A stretch of 64,000 nt of DNA from Cyclina sinensis (Eukaryota > Mollusca > Bivalvia > Venerida > Veneridae): the NCBI GenBank assembly GCA_012932295.1, contig JAAONU010000014.1, forward strand, positions 40,098,770 to 40,162,769, written 5' to 3'. The notes below the pieces were generated by a model. The model made no database searches. It had not been told where the DNA came from and saw only the letters and a program-made list of their open reading frames with translations. The position numbers were made by a program, and so were the translations under genes. Shown here piece by piece: positions 48,201 through 59,121 of this stretch; the stretch's first letter is position 1; every line of letters begins with the position of its first letter.

Positions 48201-50443
48201 ACTCGTGTCTGCGCCACTCGTGAAAATATCACATATGGTGTTCACTCGATGAAATAAATTCTCATCTTCCACAAAAACAAACAAATATCCTCTATATTAT
48301 CCGACGCCTACGCATTCATTCTAGGCAAATAATAATGATTGAATAAGGAATGTAGGCATGAAAATGTTAAACTATAGGACTGTAGAAGAATTACCTCTGT
48401 TTTTGTATCTTTACAAGAAGGCTTTTTTGTAGAATATGTATCAGTTAATCTGTTTTGTACAACGAATTCATCCTAAAAAAGCTATTCCCAGACGATTTGC
48501 TATAGCAACATTGTGTCAAATACAAATCAGTGTCGAACAGCCATTTCGTATTCAGAACTATCCTTACTTTGGTTTTCTTTGTTTACAACTAAACACTTAC
48601 CTCCTGTTTTGAAAATGTAAAGGTTCTGTGCAATTTCTCCAGCTGAAGTTTTGCTTGACTCGTGCAAAACTTCATAACATCCTGAATGAAGGAAATATGA
48701 AGATAATTTTAAGTGTTTTAGCTGTTCATAAATTATATATAAACATCATCTACAGTAAACATATCAGCATAATTAGAAATAAATATTCAAAGTCCTTGCT
48801 AATGAATCATGTTTGAAGATGTTTACATGACCTAGACCAAACCTCTCTACCTTGGCCACTTGATATTTTATGCACATTCAAAACGTTATATTACCATGAG
48901 TGTCTCTTAAAGCGTCCGTATGACTTCTTCTTCGTTTCCTAAATAGCACTTAATATTGTCATAGGCATCCGTCCATTGGTTATCGTAAAGTTCGGCATAT
49001 CTTTCAGCTAGTTTTGAAGGGCGATCTTTGTCACTAAGGTCGTCAATATTCGGATTAGTGTCTGTTAATTTGTCACCCATTGCTTTGCCTTGCCTACATA
49101 AATTATAAATTCCAATTAATATAGCAGCAGAACTCACAGTGTGAAGTGTCCTGTAATTTAACTTTTTTAGCATTACAACCGGTATAAAAAAAATTAAAAA
49201 TAGAAAAAAGTAATTTATTGTGTCACAAAAATAAATTATAAACTCTGTAAGGCTTTTTACAACATATAGTATATACAAAACGGTTTTAAAACCGCTTTGT
49301 TCTGTTTTTAGTTCGATTGCAATGTAGTCTCTAGACACAAGACTTTCTTTATTCAAGGCAGTGCATATTTAAAATATACTTTGTAAGACAGTGTAAATAC
49401 TCTTGAAGTCTTTGTATTTCCATATCTTTCATTTCGGTTGGTTTCTTCATCTCTTCAATTTTCTGTTTCTGCTCTCTAATCATATCGTCACTTGTCTCTA
49501 CCAAATCTTTCAGCTCTTTTGCCCAGTCCTTTTCTTTTTGTTCGTGTGTATTTTCAAAGTTCGCAATTTCTCGTTTAAATTCTACTTCTTTGTCATTTGA
49601 AATCTTCTGCTGCCTTTCTTTGGAAAAATTGATAAGTATTTTCCTCAAATCATTTCTTTCATTTCGATAACGGTCTCTGTGAGTTTCGGATTCCTTCAAA
49701 CGTTTTTCAAGTTCCATTATTCTCATTTCTAACTCAGCCTTGGATTTTACAGCAATCTAATAGATGTATAAACTGTTTCTGATTACATTTTACTTCTTAC
49801 ATTAATAATATCTAGAAAAAAAAACTTTCTGACACTTTTTATAAAAGATATATCTTATAGAGAAACAGGTTTTCATATTTATTTCGTATTTCTTATTATC
49901 TTATTTTCACAGTAAGAGGGAAGGGATTTAGTTATGCTTAGACTTTATCTATATCAACTTAAAATTGAAGCAAGACTTGTTATTTCAAAAGTCAGCATTA
50001 TTACAGCATACTGAAGAGAGCTTTTTCCCATACTACATTTATAATGAATCAAAGATTTTAATCCTTGATTAAACAGATGGCTGTCAAGGGAAGAAAGACT
50101 CTTCTGACATTTGTTGCTACAAGTAAACAAATTAAAAATAACACAGGGCACATAATATTTTATTTTACTTTCTGAAATTTCTGAACAGATATCACGTAAT
50201 AATTGATTACCATTAAAGGTACACAGAGTCAGAAAAACGCAACAAGACCGATGGAATGATACCTGTTCGATGTCTTCTGACGCTTCCTGGATACGTCTTT
50301 TAACTTTATTGTGACATTCCCTCATATGATCATTAATGTACCCTGTGAGATTTTGTAAAACTGTCCTGCCTCGCCCATCACCATTTCTATCATAATTGTC
50401 ATGTGTTATGTGTTCCATTCTCTCACTCAGAACATGATCAGTT
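45274..50443 (-). CDS. Gene 4: MIEAP-like gene with one in-frame stop (likely pseudogene)
   Basis: Minus-strand exons in transcript order: 50443-50263, 49756-49401, 49093-48895, 48681-48601, 46604-46518, 46273-46169, 45696-45274. All introns are GT-AG and phases agree. From Met at 50418 (MEHITHDNYD) the model is 469 codons. Exon 49756-49401 is a Lys/Glu coiled coil. The 48895-49093 exon has GDKLTDTN, DLSDKDRPSKLAE and YDNQWTDAY. Then come CWIMA, IQDPPIVL, YTRTG, FVVWPALLLHE, VKGVAQG and a tail SPTREEMKIYF...REHKRSLYC. A TAA (48910-48908) follows EEEVIRTL, where genes 1 and 2 read through to the exon end. Unless it is an assembly error, or the donor-like GT ten codons before the exon end is used (weak, but in phase), translation stops before the conserved core. 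The 5' end is uncertain: an acceptor at 50444 implies an upstream exon, not found. Family function (mitochondrial quality control) is inferred. Confidence 0.72.
46797..46905 (-). repeat. Possible LINE/SINE 3' tail with ATTGT repeats
   Basis: On the minus strand 'tgtacaccgactttaaataa' runs into 'aattttgtattgtattatat' and 'tgtattga', the look of a retroposon 3' end with a pentanucleotide tail. It lies in intron sequence of gene 4. Confidence 0.4.
47925..48297. repeat. Foldback-containing element, copy 2 (gene 4 intron)
   Basis: A 373-bp sequence nearly identical to 52685-53054, starting 'atgttatttgatgaaagtgt' and ending 'aatatcctctatat'. The right 150 bp (48135-48285) is a long hairpin: 'gtggaagatgggaatttatt' is mirrored by 'aataaattctcatcttccac', with centre 'cactcgtgtctgcgccactc'. 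High identity to copy 3 suggests recent movement or gene conversion. Confidence 0.85.
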
Positions 50444-50894
50444 CTGCAATTAACACATATTGAGCGCCAAATTTGTATTGTTAAACGGTTATTAAGAATG
50501 TTACGACAAAGATAATGTGTTTTTAACCTTACATGACGACGTCCATTTGACAAGGTGCGCATTAATTGTATCAATATTAAAATTTGTTAGAGTGTAACGG
50601 GACACAACAAAATATATAATATTACACATAAATAGCAAACAATTTACAAGATATCTTATAGTGATTATAAATGCAATTTTATTGACATGGGATAAGGTTT
50701 CTAAAACTTGTCTTAATTACTATCAGGAAATTGTATATACTATTAAAGTTCATAACGGTCAGTAATTCTATAAAGAAAGAATGTAAACCTAGGACAATGT
50801 TCAACACAATGGTTCACGAGAGAGTGATTAAAAGACAAAGACAACAGTAATGAGAACTAAAGCATCCATCACTCCTAATAATGATATAGTCACT

Positions 50895-51070
50895 ATAGTA
50901 GACAATGTGAAAAAGTGAACTTTAGTAGATAAGGTGATAAAGTGTGTTTTAGTCGCCAATATATCAATATGTTCTTAAGTAGATAATGCTACACAGTGCA
51001 CTTTAGTAGATAATGTGATAAGTGTACTTTAGAATATAATGTAATAAAATTTGATAAAGTGCACTTTAGA
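50895..51070. repeat. Minisatellite (GATAATGTG-type), copy B part 1
   Basis: Counterpart of 28505-28745. It is interrupted at about 51070 by the LINE; its continuation reappears at about 54275-54335. Confidence 0.7.
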
Positions 51071-54000
51071 TGTTCAATGTTCAATAGTTTATTAGGCATA
51101 AACATATATACATGTTCATCGCCATTATCAAATTTTGTATGGCGGTATTAGATACATAGATATGAGCAGATCATGAGAAAAGTATACAAAATTTTAACAA
51201 ACATTGATATGAGCAAATCATGAGAAAAAATATGATGAGGTATTAGTACACCGATTGAACAAACAAAATAGACAAAATCTTGTTATGATTTAAAATAGTA
51301 ACATATGAAAAAAGAAACTTAAATATCATGTAGGTTTTTATTAGTATAAACAAGTAATCATATTGGCTTTCATATTTCTATAGAGGTCGCATTTCAGTTT
51401 TCCTTGTTATCACGCTTAACGCTAGCTAAAATACAAATTTTACAAATTTTCTATTTTATTCAGTTTAACTTTTTGAGTATTTTTCATTAAATTTTTGTTA
51501 GTTTGGCCACGAACAGTAATATCTTGGTAGGCATTTTTATCTCAATTCTCTATATAATGGACATACAAGCAAAAAATGAAATTAGTTTTCCACTACGTCC
51601 ATGGTACAATGTGTACATTTTCTATTTTCTCTATCTATATAACGATATCTACCTTCTTCGATAAATAATTTATGTGCGGAACATCTAAACCTGCATAAAG
51701 CTTTGAGGTTGTTCACTTTACTTATACAACTTAAATACTTCTCAGTTGAAAAGTCCACCTTAAATGTACGTATCTAATTTAGACATGCTATTTATATCAT
51801 TGAACCACTGTTGAATATATTGATCTTTTGCTCTTTGTGTAAGTTGCTGCAATTGAACATTACTTATATTCTCAGAATACCACAAATTTGAAAAACCAAA
51901 ATCATCTAATAATTTTTTGACATCTAAAGACCAATTATTTAAAGAGTTACCATTTTCATCGAGCATATTAAAAACTTTATACATCATTAATTGTGGATTC
52001 TTTTTCAATTTTTGCCAGTATTCTAAAATTCGAATTTTTCTGTAAACATTTAGGGGAAATCGCCCAAGCTCTCCATAGATTGTTGCGTTAACAGCTTGTT
52101 GTCCTACAACTAATATTTGTTTTAAAAACTTCATATGTACCCGCTTTGTGTAATCCCCATATTTCCGAACCATAGTTTAGTATTGGTAAAATCATAGCAT
52201 CAAACAAGTTTATCTTTTCTGAAATATCCATAGAAACATGATTAAACAGTGAATTTAAAGAATATAATGCTTTGATTGCTTGTTTCGCCAATGCTTTCTG
52301 AGTTTGATAAAATTTACCATTTGACGTTGAAGTTACACCAAGATATGTGAATGTCTTGACAATCTTCAATTTTTCGTTATTATAATAAATATCAAAATTT
52401 TCATTCTTATAATTCTTCTTGCATAACATGACCACAGTTTTATCTGTATTAACTTATACACCCCAGTTACAACAATAATCATACATCTTATTTAACAACA
52501 ATTGAAGCCCTTGTGCTGTGTAGGAAAATACAACAGTGTCATCTGCAAATAGTAATAAAATATTTACAGCTCATCGATTGTAAATGTCTCTACAGTATCG
52601 TCCATTAAATTAGTAATGCATATCGTTTATAGCAAATAGAAATAATAAGGGTGATAATGGTTCGCCTTGTTTCACACCACATCAATGTTATTTGATGAAA
52701 GTGTATTCAGTTTATTTCAGCAGAAGTAAAGTTATCATATGTATTGGAGATTGTCTGCACTTTTTTGTGCGGAGTAACCAAAGTACGCATTAACTGATTT
52801 GGGGCTCACCATGGGGAATTTATTGAAGGCCTGATTAAAAATGTCATAAAATACCCATTTTTGACGTGTTGGCATAAAATAAAAAGAAAATTTGTTTGTT
52901 TTTTAGTGGAAGATGGGAATTTATTTCATCTCGTGAACACCATATGTTGATATTTTCACTCGTGGCTGCGCCACTCGTGAAAATATCACATATGGTGTTC
53001 ACTCGATAAAATAAATTTTCATCTTCTACAAAAACAAACAAATATCCTCTATATCATATAAACACAAGGCTATACTATTTACACCCGAATCAAAATCAAC
53101 ATCGGACGAAATAATGTTATTTACAATGTTATCAATATTTTCATATTCACAATAAATAACTTCTTTCAGTGTTTGCGCTTTTTGTTTATCAAATTTCAAT
53201 TTCCGTTCAGAATCATATTTTTCTGTATAAATTTGATCTGGAATACATTTAGTTTCAAAACTAATTTGCAAAGGTACATGTGTTGAGAATGTAAATAAAT
53301 CATGAACTAGAAATGTTTTAATCAAGAGAAACAACTTCTGTGAACATAAAACGTAATCAATGACACTGTTGCCATTTTAGTTAATATTAGTAAAAGATCC
53401 AATTCCCGCGTCGTCTCCACAACGACAATTTACAATTTTTAACGAATTACTTGTACACAATTTTAACAGTTTTATACCAGAAGTATTAACCCGGTTGTCC
53501 ATAGAAAATCTAGGGGTATATCATCAAATGAGTTATTGTTATTTTTATTCAATACGTGTATATATTCTGTAAAATCTGTGTCGTCATGCATGATATCACT
53601 TCTATTCCAACATCTTGCATTTAGATCCCCTATAACTTAAACTGAACCAAGTTCAGAGTATTTACGAACATTCATTTCTAACATTTCGAAGAAACCTATT
53701 TCATGCGTATTACAATATATAGAATTGCTTGGAGGGATATATTAAAAACATTTATAAATATCATCAGGTAACTGAAAAACAGTTTTACACTATTTCCCCC
53801 ATAAGATACCAGAGTTATCAATTTCAGTCAAGCTTGAACCGTTTTTAAAATATTCTCTTTAAAATAAACAAATACCACCGTGACCACGTTTAGATTCAAA
53901 ACTCTCATAACGAGGTACTGTTATCGACTCATACCCTTTTATTTCAAAATTATCATTTTACGCTGCCAAGTTTCAGAGAAAAAAGAATATCATATTTACA

Positions 54001-54275
54001 AACGAAATTTAAAAAATCTTCATCATTTAAACAATTTTAAACCCTTCAACATTCCAGGATAGTATGTTTATATCACACTTTTCTCCTGACTCCTATTCAG
54101 AGCCAACAGATTTGTCGGACTTACTTCGCTTATACAGTTTGTTATTGATAAACAGTTTATCCCGTGCCAACACGGCTTTTTCCCCTCCTTTCGGGCATTC
54201 AACATCTCTGGAATAAGTGTCCGCCTTCGATCCATTACTTCGGTTGGAAATTGTTCGGGCATATTATAGGGGAAC
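51071..54275 (-). mobile_element. Non-LTR retrotransposon (LINE), decayed
   Basis: Minus-strand pieces from 5' to 3': 54262-54068 (FPTEVMDRRRTLIPEMLNAR and following, like the C-terminus of a LINE ORF1); near 54055, ILSWNVEGFK (start of an APE endonuclease); 53334-53026 (FSTHVPLQISF, the endonuclease SDH.P-type region); near 52675, GVKQGEPLSPLLFLF and near 52560, LLLFADDTVVFS (reverse transcriptase palm, FADD catalytic motif); 52435-52088 (thumb, FTYLGVTSTSNGKF and ILPILNYGSEIWG); 52173-51760 (C-terminal part, shifted frame). The 3' end at ~51071 is a short 'gttcaatgttcaat' tail. Stops, frameshifts and loss of the RT finger region (replaced by the element 52685-53054) show it is dead. It sits within the minisatellite of copy B and is absent from copy A. 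The clade was not determined. Confidence 0.82.
52685..53054. repeat. Foldback-containing element, copy 3 (inside the LINE)
   Basis: Near-identical to 47925-48297. It interrupts the LINE just upstream (in LINE orientation) of the GVKQGEP motif. The hairpin lies at about 52893-53042, with the same 'cactcgtggctgcgccactc' centre. Confidence 0.85.
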
Positions 54276-54335
54276 CTTTTAAGTTCACGGTTTTAGAAGA
54301 TAATATATTAAAAAAACACTTAAATTAGTAGATAA

Positions 54336-54965
54336 TGCATCTTCGGATGTCTTGGAAGGAAACGTCTTGGGAAGAAAAGTCTTGGACTGAGACGTCTGTC
54401 AACCACAAGTAACTGGGTCAGACAGTTTATCATTTTACTAGTTGTAAATTGCAAACAATATTTACCAGTACAGGATAGTTACTCCCTCATCTACAACTGT
54501 AACACTAATCGAGCAGTTTTTGCAGCATATCAATTTCTGGTAATTTCTGGTGAGACTTGCTGAGGAAGAAAATACTAATCCCTGCTTCCATCAAACATTC
54601 ACGAGCCCGAGTTTCAAGACCTAAGCCAGACTCTCCATCCAATCCACAAGAACCGATTAGTATACTGAATTCAACCATCGACCCTTACAGACAAGAATTA
54701 TTTCATCAATTTAGATTCCTATAAAATCCACGTAATCGTTCATAACAGGACTGTTAATGTGATGATAGATAACATCCGACAAGGAGGCCGCCATGTTTCT
54801 TAGTAAAACGATTGGCGGAAACAACACGGGTAGCGATTGGTGCAATCATGAAGCAGCCGATCGAATAACCGCATTGTATATAAGTGGAAACGACAACATC
54901 TTGACAAATTAACCCACGGCCGATGAATGGAGAGAGACGTTATGGGTTGGGCGTGGGTATCCGAC
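54336..54965. other. Segment in copy B without counterpart in copy A
   Basis: Follows the LINE and a 60-bp stretch of minisatellite. It starts with short direct repeats ('gtcttggaaggaaacgtctt', 'gggaagaaaagtcttgg'). A TATA-like 'tgtatataag' occurs at about 54875-54885, but no transcript can be proposed. Confidence 0.4.
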
Positions 54966-55234
54966 GATGGAGATTATTTAGTAAAGTGTACTTTAGAACA
55001 TGGTTTATCCTCCCCCCAGTGGCAAATGTTTTACCACTGACCGTTTCTAAGTGATAACACCTAGGGTTCTCATTTACGTGTAACTCTCATAACTGTTTGT
55101 GATGCCCTTTTTCTTTCTTTTCTTTAAATTGATCAATATTTAAATGTATGCTCTCTTTTCCTCTCAAAACTTTTTGACTGTGTAGGGAGGATGTGTTTTC
55201 TTACTGTGGTTTTCCCAATTTACATGTTTAATTG

Positions 55235-55590
55235 TTTTAGCAGATCATGTGATAATGTGCACTTTAGCAGAGAGTGTTATAAAGTTGACTTAATTGGTAG
55301 AAAATGTGATAATGTGCACAAAAGCAGAAAATGTGATAATGTGCACTAAAGCAGATAATGTGATAATGTGCATCTTAGCAGGTAAGATGATAATGTGCAC
55401 TTTAGCAGATAATATGATAATGTTCAACTTAGCAGGTAAGATGATAATGTGCACTTTAGAAGATAATGTAATAAAGTGTATTTTAGTAGATAATGTTATA
55501 ACGTGCACTTTAGCAGATAATGTGATAATGTGAACTTTGGTAGATAATGTGGTAATGTGAACTTTAGCAGAAAATATGATAAAGTTTTAC
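55235..55590. repeat. Minisatellite, expanded array in copy B
   Basis: About twelve units of ~27 bp with core GATAATGTGATAATGTGCAC, joined by 'tttagca'. The open frames on both strands (55290-55508, 55294-55533) are repeat translations, shown by the recurring N(V/M)I(M/K)C-type pattern. Confidence 0.85.
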
Positions 55591-56414
55591 TTAGTACATG
55601 AATGAAAAAGAACAAAACAGAATAGTTAAGAACATGAATTACGCTAACTATTGAAAACTATTAAAAGTTCTGAAGAAAAAGTTTACATCAGCAGTAGTAA
55701 AAAGTATGATAGAATATTGAACGTTGGTGACGAAAAAGCAAAACAAAAACAAGAAAAGAAAACTTATGTGTCAGACATGTTTACACAGGTTTCGTCGCTA
55801 CATTTTCAAATTAAAATATATTTTATACAGGCTATCCAATCATGAACAAACTCGTTCCTTTCGATTTCAGAATAGTTTATTACCTGTTTCTGATGGACTT
55901 CACTTTTTGTTTCACATGACATTGAAAAAGCGGTAAATATCAGAAATGTCAAGAGTTCAGGTCAATAAACGGTTTTTACATTTTGCACGGTATCAGCTGA
56001 ATCTTGTTCTATGTACATTTAAACCAGCAAATAAATTAAGCGTTTTGACGAACAGGAAAAATAAACCACAAAAATATGAGCAAATTTTGACATACCTGAA
56101 CCCATTGTAACTGCGTTGTCAAATAGTAACTCTACAAAACTTGTTAATTTCCAAGAATACAAATTACTTCCTTGTCCCCCTTACTGTCCAAATCGTAATA
56201 TTTACAAATCAATATTGATTTTTAGTTTAATATTTGAATTACCTCTTAAACAAACAATCTCAGGTAGATCGCGCTCTTTTACTATTTAAAGAAAGTATAC
56301 TTATACGTTATCAATAAACGTTCTCTTCGATTGAATACATTTAAACACAACGGTTATTTTAAGGAAAGTGTCAGTTCCTTTGAAACCCAATCTAAAAGTG
56401 TCTTAAATAGGTTG

Positions 56415-56860
56415 TATACAATACAATGCAATGCAATGCACAATATACAATACAATACACAAAACTATACAATACAAAAAACTATACAATACAATATAAT
56501 ACAATACAATAAACAATAAAATGCCGTGCATGCAATGCAATACCATACCATACCACACCACACCACACCACACCACACCATACCATACCATACCATACCA
56601 TACCATACCATACCATACTATACCATATACAATACAATACAATACACAATATTATGCCATGCATGCAATGCAATACAAAACCATACCATACCACACCACA
56701 CCATACCATATACAATACAATACAATACATAATATAATACAATACATAATACAATACGCAATACAATACATTGTAATGCAATCCAATGCGAAACATTACC
56801 ATGCAATGCAATGCAAAGCAATGCATTACAACAAAAACAATACAATACAATTTGCTTTGT
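56415..56860. repeat. Pentanucleotide satellite (AATAC / ACCAT)
   Basis: About 440 bp of interleaved blocks: (aatac)n, (atacc)n and (acacc)n around 56550-56630 and 56680-56705, and 'atgcaatgcaatgc' blocks. The corresponding place in copy A (30045-30075) has only 'tatacaatactatacaattt'. The long open frames here (56403-56887, both strands) are satellite translations. Confidence 0.9.
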
Positions 56861-57092
56861 TAAAGTTTCAACAGTAACAACAGACATGTTGTAAAAGCAT
56901 TTTATATATACGTTTATGGTTAAACAAAGTCAATAGAGATAACAAAATTTATATGAAAACATCGTCAGTGGGGTCAGTGAAAATAATTGTTTCATTGTTT
57001 AATTGGAACATTTTCACGTAGGATCTATACATGGTATCGGGAAGTGTTTATCTTAATGATAGAGACAAATGCGTTTGAGTTTCAAAGTGTGG

Positions 57093-59121
57093 ACTATTTA
57101 AAAGCTGGCTATATTTTATTGCGTTTGGATTTTGGAAATAATAGGATTGAATGAGGTGTTTTCCTTTTTCACTGAAACTAGTAGGTAGTGAATTTCGTTG
57201 CCGAATGTTACACATACGGGGCAAATTCTTTCGTTATAAGGAGTTTTAATTAATCTCCCGTTTTCAACAGGTAATTTGTGGTTAGCTGTTCGAAACTTTA
57301 CACTAGGTGCCTAAGTCGAAGCTTACACTCACACTGCACAAGTAGAAGTGTTACTGTTTTACAAAGTCCGGTATTTACTATTACGTGATGGCAAAAAGAC
57401 ACATTTTTAACGGAATTCGAAACATATTTATTGAAAAAACTGTATCAGAATAATTCAAATATGACTGCAAACAAAACACAAAATAAACAAAAAACAAAAC
57501 AAAAAAAAAACGTACCTCAAACCAATGACAAAAAAGTAGCTTGTGTCAAAATGAGTCGCGAGTTTAATGCTCATCAAAACTTAACTAAGGTTTCTCAGGT
57601 GGTCTTCCTCAAATTCCTTCAAGCCATTTGGGTCCAAAACCAGTGGCCTATTCTCACTTAATGACTAATATGTTAAGTTTTGAAAATCTTTTCCTCAGAA
57701 ACCGCTGGCATGATTTCAAAATAATTTACCAGAATGCCTTTAATGTATACCTTAATCAAACTGCTTCCCGCCTTATTTATTGCTTGACAGGGGCCCCGCA
57801 ACTTTTCAGTATACAACTACAATCTTCTTCTGAGAAACATACTGAAAAAATTTCAAAGTAATTTCAAGAAAATGCTCCTAAGATGGATGTTTACCAGATA
57901 ATCAAGTTATCAAATACTGGTTTGTAAAAAATTTAGCTGACATGTTCAGCATACAACTATATTATAAAAAATCTTCTGCTCAAAAACCCTTGGCCCAATT
58001 TTAAAATAATTTCACAGTGTTGGCTTTTTATAGATTTCCTTGAAGCCTAGTTGGTTCATTAAAAATAACATTATAATAGTTGGGCAAGTTTTCACCATAT
58101 AGTTTTCTGGAAAACTTCTCCTTAAAAGTTATTTTACAGGAATATTCCTTAAATCGACTATTTTCATATTTGTGTTAATTTGTTAAAAAAAAAAACATGA
58201 ACAATTGCGGAAACATATTTTGTTCTTGACATATTTATTTATGTTCTATGTCTAAGGTGAGCAATACAGGGTCATCATGTCCCTATTGTGTAATATAGTT
58301 TCTGAAATTGCTGGTAAAAATACCTTTTCTCGTAACAACATTTAAACTCGACTTTAAATTAGATAACATAAGTGACAGTTCTCACAGAACAGAACATGAT
58401 ATAACGTGGGAGAAGCCTTAAATTGCAGTAATTGTATAACATTACCTATTAAGACGCAGCCTAACCACAAAGCAACAGTTTTTGGTTATTTTTTTCAATA
58501 TATCCAAAATTTATCTCATATTTCAAACAAACAAAATACACGGTTTGAAAAAAATAATATTGTTTATGCAGACTTGCAATTTCACATGATACAACCGGAT
58601 TAACTCAGTGAGTGTAAGTTTGAGTTTCGACACAAAAACGGCCCTATATTTAGTCATGAGAAATTTGTTTTCTTGAAAGAAAACAGCTCAATACACCGGA
58701 AGTTGAAAAAAAGAATAGTAAATAGCTTCACTGAGACATAAATACTCAAATCAAAGGTAGTACTTTTTCACGGACAGAACCTGTTACAAAGAATCTCATA
58801 TTAAATCAATTTTCATTTTTCTTATTATTTTTGTATTAAAGAATTTACAAGGGAAGTTTAACGGAAAATAACCCAATACCTTCAGTATGATATAAAACAC
58901 AATAACATAACTGCAATATTATATTCATAGTTGATACCGCTGCATACTTCATACACATTTAACAGTAGTATATCTGTGCATTACCATATCGGCGGTCTCT
59001 CTGCGAAATCTGCTTTATCGGTGGTCTCTCTTTCTGTCGGCACCGGATCCTTAGCTGTAAACACAGTTTGTAGTGGACAGTCAGATAAATCGGACAGACA
59101 TCAACTGAAGCACATGAGTTG
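57093..59121. other. Non-coding right part of copy B
   Basis: Counterpart of 32454-34406. The open frames here (57431-57861, 58931-59296) are not conserved in copy A and have no recognised domain. Confidence 0.5.

Larger units (their letters stand above)
34407..59121 (+). repeat. Large tandem segmental duplication, copy B
   Basis: Direct repeat of copy A, starting immediately after it. It is longer because it keeps the interval 36.2-49.3 kb, including most exons of the minus-strand gene, and because it holds a LINE and an expanded satellite. The last shared sequence is 'gaagcacatgagttg' at about 59107-59121, identical to 34392-34406. Confidence 0.8.

Noticed and set aside
49954..50574. 206-codon minus-strand open frame as one protein
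   Set aside because: Only the part 50263-50443 is exon by comparison with the 25.7-kb copy; the rest runs through a good donor (gtatca at 50262) into the intron.
54870..54905. TATA-like 'tgtatataag' as a promoter
   Set aside because: No exon or start codon context downstream supports a transcript; such words are frequent in AT-rich sequence.
55290..55533. Open frames of 72-79 codons on both strands
   Set aside because: Translations of the ~27-bp minisatellite.
50895..55590. Regularly spaced short repeats that might suggest a CRISPR array
   Set aside because: Units are contiguous without unique spacers, and the genome is eukaryotic.
55860..55935. Possible first coding exon of gene 4 on the minus strand (MSCETKSEVHQKQ, followed by gtaata; broken counterpart near 29490)
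   Set aside because: It ends in phase 0, whereas the exon at 50263-50443 needs an upstream exon ending in phase 2; reading on gives an immediate stop. It may be an untranslated exon or chance.
56403..56887. Several overlapping open frames of 68-122 codons on both strands
   Set aside because: All are translations of a pentanucleotide satellite (YHTIPYH / MVWYGMVW patterns).
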